Shown here: piece by piece, positions 55,884 to 64,000 of the stretch
Position numbering within the stretch: position 1 is the first letter of the stretch
Layout: every line of letters starts with the position of its first letter
From: Apricaphanius iberus
Lineage: Eukaryota; Chordata; Actinopteri; Cyprinodontiformes; Aphaniidae
NCBI GenBank assembly: GCA_028564705.1
Contig: JAPXFQ010002132.1
Location: 61,082 to 125,081, forward strand
Direction of reading: 5' to 3'
Length of the DNA: 64,000 bases
Translations under genes and position numbers: made by a program
The notes under the pieces: generated by a model
What the model was told of the DNA's origin: nothing
The model's input: the letters and a program-made list of their open reading frames with translations, nothing else
Database searches by the model: none

Positions 55884-56395
55884 ATTTTGGTTTATGCTTT
55901 CCGCGTCCGCGAGGTCCAAATTACGTCATTTCAGTAACCACGCCTCTCCGCGCGGCCTCCTCCCGCCCCAAAATTTCCGCACCTAGTAAAATTTGTAAAC
56001 ATGGCGGACTGACAAGAGCTCATATTGCCGGAGGTTCGTAAATAGAGATCTTTATGATTCGGCCGATAGAGATCACTGTGATCAACTGTGTTTTAATGGA
56101 AAAGAGGACAGTCTCCTTTTTCGTGTTTTTTCTTAAGTAAACAGCATAAAAGTTCAGCTTTGTTTAAGCTCACGGGTATCACCATCTTGTAACCAACAGT
56201 GATTACTACTTCTGCTATGGTGTAGTGTTGTATGCATGCCGTAGAGCCCTATGCCGCCCCCTACAGTCGTCAAGAATTTTGGCTCTCAGCAGGGATAAGC
56301 TGCAGAAAGTATAAACGCTGCTCGAAGGCGTCTCGGCCGGTTCCACATGTCTCGTTTCCGCGCGGAATGTTCATGCGGCAAACATAAACCAAGCT
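55884..56395. mobile_element. PIF/Harbinger-type MITE (TAA TSD, empty site in copy 1)
   Basis: Ends ATTTTGGTTTATGCTTTCC and, reversed, AGCTTGGTTTATGTTTGCC. TAA lies on both sides (55881-55883 and 56396-56398). Repeat E copy 1 reads cagacgtcataccaaggcag without it. The internal sequence is unusually GC-rich (cgcgtccgcgaggtcc). 512 bp, no ORF. Confidence 0.8.
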
Positions 56396-56424
56396 TAAGG
56401 CAGCAGCGGAGGACAGTGTTCCGG

Positions 56425-56702
56425 TGTTGTGTGAGAATCTGTTCCCCTGAAATATTCTGTTCCCCCTGGTGTTACGTGTGTATGCTAACCTTTTGTCGTT
56501 TCTGATTGGCTGAGCGGTTGATTTCTTACTAATCTTAACATTCGATAACAATTACCTAATCCTAAATCATTTTCTAATCCTACCATTGGATGAGCATTAC
56601 CTAACCATAAACTGACCATTTTCCCAACCCTACTCTTCGGGAACCAGTGCATAAACGTAACGGGGAACAGAATATTTCAGGGGAACAGATTTTCGCACTA
56701 CA
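56425..56702. mobile_element. Unclassified MITE, ~40-bp TIRs, 4-bp CCGG TSD
   Basis: The left TIR starts TGTTGTGTGAGAATCTGTTC and the right, reversed, TGTAGTGCGAAAATCTGTTC. Both continue with cccctgaaatattctgttcc, so the repeats are about 40 bp. CCGG flanks both sides (56421-56424, 56703-56706). Copy 1 has the uninterrupted site (gttttggataaatgttt). 278 bp, no ORF. Confidence 0.85.
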
Positions 56703-57804
56703 CCGGCTGAATGTTTCCGTGGCTCCGTTAAAGTTTACTTCCCATTTTGAACCAATCCTCAACGCATTAAATCACTAAACGTAGCAATAATGAACAAAAT
56801 ATAAAACTCTCCAGCTCGCTACGAATCTCTTACAGAGAGACACAGGAAATGTACCCAGGTTGCGTCGCACTGCTTGCATCTGTGGGTTTTAAAATGTCCC
56901 CTCGGTTCTGCTCCCGGTCCTCAGAAGCGAAAAAACACTTTAAAAACACAGCAGGGGTTGGATAGACCTGCTGGCTTCAGCTCTCAGTGACTGAGCTGCA
57001 GTGTTGGAGCCCATCAACACTGGTGAGTAGCTAGTTAGCTTTAGCTTTAGCCTACAGCTGAAGAGCTAAAATGAATTTGAATAAACTTTATTGACAAACT
57101 AAACCAAAGGTTTCAGCCATTAATATTATAAAGTTTCATAAAATGTTTAAAACATTAAAATGCATAAAAATAAGCCTTTAATTTAAATTACTAACATGAT
57201 TAAAACATTTATATAACATTAAGGTTAATAGTATTACTTTTCTTTATATTTACTGATGTTACTCAGGGCTCTTGGTTTGTTTCTGTGTCTTACAAACTTA
57301 CTTATGATAAAAAGAAGTGTTTGAAATTTTAATTAATTTAATTCTTAGTTAAAATTAGTCCTTTGCTGAATAACAAAATGACTGGGGAGGCACTTAAACT
57401 GTATTATTTACATTATGTAATATTTATCGATAATTATCGATATCGATCAATATGAGTATTCCTTTTCTACTCCAGCTCAGCAACAGAACAACAGTAAGTC
57501 AGACTAGTTGCAACATTCGTGCCCCAACCAACCCAAACATTTTTGAATAAAAACTTCCAGTTGCCTGGGTGTGAGTGGAGCCCCCTGGTGGGCCGCCACA
57601 GTATAAGGACAAGGAAAATGAAAATTTTTTTTTTTTCTTAATGAAAATGAAACATATGCATTTCTTCACAGAGATGCCTGTATAAGGTAAAGGAAAAGCT
57701 AAATATATATTAACTTTTTCACAAAAATGCATATATAAAGACATGGAAAGACAAAATATCTATACTTCTGCTTTTATTTTAAATTATGTTATTTTTTGTT
57801 CTCC

Positions 57805-58435
57805 ATAGTCTTGGGCCTTCTTAGCTTTCAGAAATGCTTTTACCAAACGAACCTCCGCAGTTTCTACGCTCCTCTGGCAGCCGTCTACTTAACATCCCTA
57901 AAGTCATGAAGCGCACTCATTGTGAGGCGTCTTTTCACTATTATGGCCCTCACCTCTGGAACAGGCTGCCAGAGGACCTCAGGGCCGCAGAGAACGTTTA
58001 TGTTTTAAGAGCAGGATCAAGACTCAAGCTTTTAACTGATTATTATTTATTAATATCTGTTTAATCACTCTGCATGTTTTATTTGATAGAATTTTTTAGT
58101 TAGCTTCTATTAATTATAGTTTATCTGCTTTGCGTTTTTTTTTGATCATATCTTATTGTTTTACACTTGATCATTTAAAAAGCTGTCAGTCTTAACATTT
58201 GTATCAGTGTTTTACTGATAAATCTCATTATCTACCGTTTATTATAATATTTTAACTTATTTTAATAATCCTTCCAGTGTTTCCTCTATACCTGCTTTCT
58301 GCCGGGCGCCCTGGGTGAGCGCCTTGGCTGCTGCTGTTGATCTGCTGTCGATGCAGATGGCTATTTTAATTTCTGAAGCACTTTGAGAAGCTATGTAGTT
58401 TGAAAAGCGCTTTATAAATAAAGATTGATTGATAA
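57805..58435 (+). mobile_element. L2-type LINE 3' end before gene C exon 2
   Basis: The broken RT C-terminus has YYGPHLWNRLPEDLRAAENV, as at 15415, followed by the same 3' UTR (ctgctgttgatctgctgtcg, agcactttgagaagctatgt, gctttataaataaagattga). It is closely related to the copies before genes A and B. Confidence 0.85.
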
Positions 58436-58534
58436 TTGGAATAGACCACGTGAAATTCATTGTTTTAAAAAAACAAACTGAATGAGAAGTTTAACACTGA
58501 ATAGAAACCATTTCTCCTGTGTTTGCTTTTTCAG

Positions 58535-60084
58535 ACCATCTACTGGACTATGAATGGAAAGAAGAGGTTTTGTCTGACCAGCAGCTCTGTAAACAGGAGA
58601 GTGATTCCAGTTTGGACCAGAAGGAACCAGAACCTCTTCAGGTGAAAGAAGAACGGGAAGAGCCAGAACAGCCCTGGATAAAAGAGGAACCATTGGAGCT
58701 CTGCATAAATGAACAAAAAGACCAGCTTGTATTGAAGCAGGAGACAGAAGACGCCTTCATGGTGACTCCTACTATTGAGGAAAAGTGCCACATTAAACCA
58801 GAACCAATCAAGAACGAATTCGTCTCTCAGGACTCTAATGCAACTGAAAACCAGGATCAGGATGGAAACCATCATAAAGACTCAGGAGTAAAGCGAGATG
58901 AAGGGCCAAAAAAAAATAAAAGATGTAACAACAACAATTTAGATCCCAAAAGGAAGAAGAAAACTCAAACAGAAAACCATTTGTATTCTTGTAAAATTTG
59001 TGGCAAACGTTTTATTCGAAAAGGTAGTTTGAGTAGTCACATGAGGATTCACACAGGTGAGAAACCTTTCTCTTGTACAATTTGTGGCAAAGGTTTTACT
59101 CAGAAAGGTCATTTGACTACTCACATGACTATCCACACAGGTGAAAAGCCTTTCTCTTGTACACTTTGTGGCAAAAGTTTTACTAAGAAAGGTAATTTGA
59201 CTAGTCATATGACAGTTCACACAGGTGAAAAGCCTTTCTCTTGTACAATTTGTGGCAAGACTTTTACTCAGAAAGGTACTTTGACTACTCACATGACAGT
59301 TCACACTGGAGAAAAGCCTTTCTCTTGTAAAATTTGTGGCAAACGTTTTATTGAGAAACGTCAATTGACTTGTCACATGAGGGGACACACAGGGGAGAAG
59401 CCTTATTCTTGTACACTTTGTGGCAAAGGTTTTACTTGGAAAGTTAGTTTGAGTAGTCACATGAGGATCCACACAGATGAGAAGCCTTTCGCTTGTACAA
59501 TTTGTGACAAACGTTTTACTTGGAAAGTTAGTTTGAATTGTCACATGAGCGTCCACACAGGTGAGAAGCCTTTCCCTTGTACAGTTTGTGGCAAAACTTT
59601 TACTCAAAAATGTAATTTGACTACTCACATGACAGTTCACACAAGTGAGAAGCCTTACGCTTGTACAATTTGTGGCAAAGGTTTCGCTCAAAAAGTAAAT
59701 TTGAGTAGTCACATGAGGATCCACACAGGGGAGAACCGTTTCTCTTGTACAATTTGTGGTAAAGGTTTTGCTTCGAAAGGTTATTTGAATTCTCACATGA
59801 GGATCCACACAGGTGAGAAGCCTTTCTCTTGTACACTTTGTGACAAAACGTTTAGTCAAAAAAGTAATTTGACTACTCACATGACAGTTCACACAAGTGA
59901 GAAGCCTTTCTCTTGTGCAATTTGTGGCAAAGGTTTTGCTCAAAAAAGTACTTTGAGTGGTCACATGACGATCCACACAGGTGAGAAGCCTTTCTCTTGT
60001 ACAATTTGTGGCAAAAGTTTTGGCCACAAACTTTCCATGAAATATCACATGAGAACCCACACAGGTGAGAAGCCTAAATCCTAG
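58535..60084 (+). CDS. ZNF gene C, exon 2: acidic linker and 13 C2H2 fingers
   Basis: The acceptor ctttttcag/ACC continues exon 1 in frame ([18 protein letters not shown]). The linker carries VKEE, IKEE, LKQE and IKPE SUMO-consensus-like sites. Thirteen regular CX2CX12HX3H fingers follow. Gene C lacks the TEYRNWML first finger of A and B, consistent with finger loss by unequal exchange. Contact residues (-1,3,6): RSS, QHT, KNS, QTT, EQC, WSS, WSC, QNT, QNS, SYS, QNT, QTG, HSY. One linker is TGENR. The protein ends EKPKS; the Ser codon and TAG lie inside the terminal repeat of a family D MITE. Function is probably nuclear DNA binding; the target is unknown. Confidence 0.95.
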
Positions 60085-60510
60085 TTTATACTTCTACATC
60101 TTCGTCAAAACGGATAGACGCAAAGCCATTAAGCATCGACACAAGGGCTCTCCGTCACCTATGCAACGGTGGACAGAACAGAAACCAATATTCAAACTGT
60201 TTGTCTCCATCAACGGAGAGCGTTTGACTGTGATTGGAGAATTCTAGCTGTATTTTTAGTAAAAAGTTTTCATCCATAATTGCTCCTTGAGGGGAAATGT
60301 GTACCAGCTGAAGAAAAAACTCTAGTTAACCAGAAACAACACTGCAACGGTAGGCAGACACACAATAAAATGTTAGTGCCCCCTGCTGTCCTGTTGGGGA
60401 ATTGCTATACAACACTGAAAAACCAACTGAGAACTATAAATGAAAAATGTATCCATCAATTCGTCTGCGTCTAGTTGCAAACTTGCTGACGGAGAAGTAT
60501 AAACTAGGCT
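60078..60510. mobile_element. PIF/Harbinger-type MITE, family D, supplying gene C's stop
   Basis: The left end ATCCTAGTTTATACTTCTAC begins inside the coding exon. The right end, reversed, is AGCCTAGTTTATACTTCTCC. Flanks are TAA (60075-60077) and TTA (60511-60513), one mismatch. It shares its 3' flank with the copies after genes A and B. 433 bp. Confidence 0.85.
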
Positions 60511-61481
60511 TTATCCATGAAAGACGCATGAAAAATAGTCAATCTAAGGTTCATTGATGGTTCTAATCCAACACATAATCTGACAATGTATGAAGAAAAA
60601 TACAAAACTTTGCGAAATATCAAAGATTTAAGGCTGGGAGCCTGGGTGTGCTACATCACATTTTAATGTGTCCATAAATGTATTTATATTCATCCTATAC
60701 TACTGCAAGTTAAACTAGTTAGTTTGAAAAATTACCATGTTTTTAATGCAACGTTTTTTTACAGATGTTCTATGTTTAGCTTCTAAAGTTTAGGGAAACT
60801 TTTGTGTTTTTCCTGTTTTATTGCATTATTATTGTGTGGTCCTTTTAGATTAATGTCTTGACTTCTTTATTGATTAACCAAACAGCATAAAGAAATTAAA
60901 AGTGTTTAAACACAGGTTATGAAAAGTAGTTGTAGTTTTCAATATTTTCAGAAAATGTAATTATTAAAATTAGTTTTGTAACTATTAAAATGTATAAAAT
61001 GTGGCAGTGTTTTATTGTGTGGTCAGTATTTTGTAAATTTGATCAAGATTCAATTACACAAACGAGTTTTTACATGTTGGTTGTAAGAAAGGAAATTGGA
61101 GCTGGCAGGTGAGGCTTTAGAGAGAATCTGGTTACAACTTAGACCAGTAAAAAATGTGTTTGGAGCAGTACTGGTGTCATGAGATCATCCCATTTATCCT
61201 TTACTGGTGATTTAGCTGAACTTTGAAAGAAGAGTAATATTTGGAAGAGTGTGTCCTACACTTTACAGAAATTGTGTTCACAAAACTAAGGCCTAATCTA
61301 CACACAGACGAAGCCAGGAGAAGCAGCAAAGATATTTAATCAAACACGTGTTTCATCCACAAGGAGACGGCGTTGCAATACACTGTAAACGATCGTGTTA
61401 GAAACTAGGGGTGGGAACCTCTGGGTACCTCACAATATGATTTTTACAAGGCTCATGATGATACATTTCTCTAAATACAGC
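60511..61481. other. 3' flank of gene C; no further gene recognised
   Basis: The first ~130 bp match the 3' flanks of A and B, then unique AT-rich sequence follows. No gene is recognised before the LTR element. Confidence 0.45.
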
Positions 61482-62054
61482 TGTTGCGGTCCTCCGTTTG
61501 TTTTAACGATCCGCTGAGAGGCTATAATGGGTCCTGTATATTTGTGACGCGCTGGGGCCTATAATACAGACGCTGAATCCAGGATGCTTTTGTGGTTTTT
61601 ATTCCTATGACATGCGGATATCACAGCGATACAGATCATGTAAAAACAAGCAGGGATATTAAACTGAGTGAATACCTGACAGAACTTAAACCGGGATAAA
61701 GTGATTGCAAGGTCTTTGCGTGGCTTTGCGGTCAACAAATATTACGGTACCCATGGCTGCCTCTCTCCTCTAACCCTTCCACTGGTAAAGTGCACCTTTT
61801 CAAAACTCTGTATAGCCCCCAAGCGCACACACACAACACACAAGCGCAATCAAACAAACGTGGGACACACACAATCAAAGTGGCGACAGCAGCAACATGC
61901 GGTTACTCACCCCTGTATGTTGTCTTCTATACACAGCCTAATTTGATCCTACAATTATTAATCAAACATGAAAAAATAGAAGGACATGAATACCTTATTT
62001 ACAATAAAGCCAATGCAATTTAGCAAATGACTATGTGTGTCCATGAAACACACA
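61482..62054 (-). mobile_element. Putative 3' LTR of the BEL/Pao element
   Basis: Read on the minus strand it would start TGTGTGTTTCATGG and end GGACCGCAACA, satisfying TG...CA, and it directly follows the pol stop by ~130 bp. The boundaries are an inference, because the partner LTR lies outside the window. It contains a CA-rich stretch (61826-61870). Confidence 0.4.
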
Positions 62055-62187
62055 TGGCAATCCTTTTTGGTGATTTTCAACTATAGGAGGTGAAAAGAAG
62101 TTCGCATAGTTTGTCACACTGGTTCAAAAATGTCCAGTTACAAAAAAGTAGAGAATCAACACAGTCACTAGGAAAACTGCAACGTCC

Positions 62188-63165
62188 TTATGCAGTTTCT
62201 GCCTCAACCAACAGACAGACTTTGGAAATAGGCCGGTCCAGGACATTAGTCTTTGTTTTTATCCGGACCTGGCGGACAAATCCTTTTCTGTCGGGAAAGG
62301 TCTCCAACACTGATCCCATGATCCAGGATTTTCGAGGAGAAGTACTGTCCACGACGATCACGATATCCCCAGGGATCAGATTCCTCTTAACTCCAGTCCA
62401 GCGTTGGCGCTCCTGCATAAGAGGCAAGTATTCTTTGGTCCACCGTTTCCAAAATAGGTCTGACATATATTGAACTTGTCTCCATCTTCTGGTTGCATAA
62501 ATATCAGCAGGCTGGAACTCTCCTGGTGGTAATGAAGGTAAGTTTTTCAAGAGCAACAGGTGGTTCGGTGTTAAGGCTTCCAGGTCATTTGGATCTGTGG
62601 ATGCCTTAGTAATGGGCCTGCTGTTAATGATGGCTTCAATCTCACACAGCACTGTATGTAGGCCTTCTTCGTCAAGATGTTGCACCTTCAGAGTAGAATT
62701 GAGTACTTTCCTCACAGATCGAATGAGCCTTTCCCACACTCCTCCATGGTGAGATCCTGCTGGTGGGTTAAAGGTCCACTTGATGCCCTTCTGCAACAGC
62801 ATGTCATTAACCTGTGTCTGATTCCATTGTTCAATAGCCACTTTTAGCTCCCGTTCTGCTCCAACAAAGTTTGTTCCGTTATCGGAGCGCAATTCCCGGA
62901 CTTGTCCTCTTCTGGCTATAAAGCGTCTGAGAGCATTAACAAAGGAATCAGTGTCCAACGACTGTGCCACCTCGATATGAACAGGTCTCAAAGCAAGGCA
63001 AGTAAACAGTACGCCATATCTTTTTACAACACTTCTCCTGCTTTTCACTTCAAGTGGGCCAAAGTAATCCACTCCAACGCAGGTGAATGGCGGCTGGTCT
63101 GGATGGATTCTGTCCTTAGGCAAATCTGCCATTTGCTGACAAACGGGAAACATTTTGTCTTCTGC
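62188..63165 (-). pseudogene. BEL/Pao integrase core and C-terminal region
   Basis: Integrates the element's DNA copy. The frame is open for 321 residues after the frameshift near 63150. The DDE core is visible: D in TCVGVDYFGPLEV, D in RELRSDNGTNFVGA, E in HHGGVWERLIRSVRK, so the catalytic triad is intact. The C-terminal part has FWKRWTKEYLPLMQERQ and IPGDIVIVVDSTSPRKSW, typical of BEL/Pao. It continues the frame of the upstream pol part with a one-step shift, so the polyprotein is broken. Confidence 0.9.
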
Positions 63166-64000
63166 AGATAGTGCATTTTGATAAAATCCTCTTTATTGCA
63201 CTGCTCGCTCCAGTGATCCAATACTTCTCACAGAGTCTGGACAGCATATGGTTTCTGCCACTATGCCCGACTTCCTGGTGAATGTGGCAGAGCAGTAGAG
63301 TGGAGATGTGGAGCTCCTTTGCCAGGATAACTGGGTGTTTTGACTCTGCTGGCATAGATGACCTACTGAGCCTGCCACCAACTCGCAGGATACCATTTTC
63401 CCGTGTTGGACATAATGTATGCAGGCGACTGGTTTTCTTTAAATGCTCTCCTTTCTCCAGACTCTGGATCTCTTCTGGAAAGCATTTCTTCTGACAGAAC
63501 TGTATTATTGCAAGCTCTGCCTCGTTAAGATCTTCAACAGTGAGGTAGGTTGGCTCGTACTTTCTCTTGAATGCACTTAATGCCTCCTCCAAATGTCTCT
63601 GTTGCCCCAAACTTTGGTTGCTCTGAACATAGCTTGTCTGCAGCTTCTTTCGTTTCTTATAGCAGGACAACAGCCATTGTTTATACCTCAGCATCCATGC
63701 TACAGACTTTCTCAAACGGGTCCAAGAGGAGAAGTAGTGAACCAGATAAGTTGTTGGATCTTCTTCTGTTCTTATGGTGTTAACTGCAATGATGTTCTTT
63801 GCTTCAGGGTCATTAAGCGAGAGATGTTCATCTGCCTCAGGATTCACAGGCCACTCACTTTCCGGTTGACATAAAAAGTGAGGTCCTGACACCCAGGCAG
63901 GGTCTTTGAGAAACTTCTCCACCTTGACTCCTCGGGAAGCAGCGTCTGCAGGATTAGAGCCTGTATCCACATATCTCCACTGTTCCTGATGTGAAGATTT
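63116..64000 (-). pseudogene. BEL/Pao pol: RNase H end and integrase zinc-binding domain
   Basis: Open to the window edge on its 5' side. It begins in the RNase H tail (RYVDTGSNPADAASRG). The spacer region contains W and KR-rich helices (TRLRKSVAWMLRYKQWLLS). Then comes the integrase HHCC zinc-binding domain: HIHQEVGHSGRNHMLSRL followed by KCTICRRQ. The frame then runs out at NGRFA, 37 nt past the start of the next frame, so a frameshift separates it from the integrase core. Gag, protease and RT must lie beyond 64000. Confidence 0.88.

Larger units (their letters stand above)
55567..57480 (+). repeat. Repeat E, copy 2, with two MITE insertions
   Basis: The segment starts with a hAT-like end (ggggctggacgataattcga). 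From about 55850 it matches copy 1 colinearly, interrupted by MITEs at 55884-56395 and 56425-56702. It ends with atcgatatcgatcaatatga. The whole unit may be a non-autonomous hAT-like element, but no target duplication is clear. The 57481-57800 stretch after it shows nothing recognisable. Confidence 0.7.

Overview
The window is vertebrate nuclear DNA, almost certainly from a teleost fish and probably a percomorph; I cannot name the species. The evidence is three intron-containing C2H2 zinc-finger genes with an N-terminal module typical of teleost ZNF paralogs, embedded in a dense mix of L1, L2 and RTE-like LINEs, a BEL/Pao LTR retrotransposon, PIF/Harbinger, hAT and Tc1-like DNA transposons, and tRNA-derived SINEs.

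The backbone is a tandem array of three paralogous plus-strand zinc-finger genes, called A, B and C here. Each has a short exon 1 (9.8, 24.8 and 47.1 kb), a long repeat-filled intron, and one exon holding an acidic linker plus all fingers (16.7-18.1, 33.6-35.2 and 58.5-60.1 kb; 11, 14 and 13 fingers). Splicing is phase-consistent in all three, giving predicted products of 479, 603 and 538 residues if A and C start at an internal Met. Exon 1 of A and C carries the same in-frame TAG at codon 31, with an in-frame ATG five codons later; exon 1 of B is open. Non-coding sequence was duplicated along with the genes: 5' flanks, the first part of intron 1, an L2 LINE 3' end about 0.1-0.2 kb before the finger exon, and a PIF/Harbinger-type MITE immediately after the finger array. 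That MITE supplies the stop codons of B and C.

The introns and spacers are transposon graveyards. 0-9.6 kb: inverted copies of a composite tRNA-SINE, a 15/16-bp minisatellite, a hairpin-bearing inverted repeat and a hAT end. 10-16.6 kb (intron A): an L2 split by two Harbinger-type MITEs, a dispersed repeat and a short retroposon with a membrane-plus-coiled-coil ORF, then a plus-strand L2 split by a hAT MITE that itself contains a SINE. 20-23 kb: a decayed Harbinger with MADF and DDE genes. 25-33.5 kb (intron B): a second Harbinger transposase relic, a Tc1-like end, a 990-bp minisatellite of exactly 99 ten-mers, a near-identical 220-bp repeat pair and an RTE-like relic. 37.6-44.7 kb: two minus-strand L1 copies, the second split by a third Harbinger relic (SANT/Myb plus DDE). 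47-58 kb (intron C): several hAT-type elements with visible target duplications, and a duplicated segment whose first copy is the empty site for two MITEs in the second. 61.5-64 kb: the 3' part of a minus-strand BEL/Pao element running off the window.

No complete, clearly new system is present. The features most worth following are the TE-derived termini and shared exon 1 stop of the ZNF cluster, the small TM/coiled-coil retroposon ORF, the indel-free minisatellite, and an unclassified MITE with a 4-bp CCGG target duplication and an in-window empty site.
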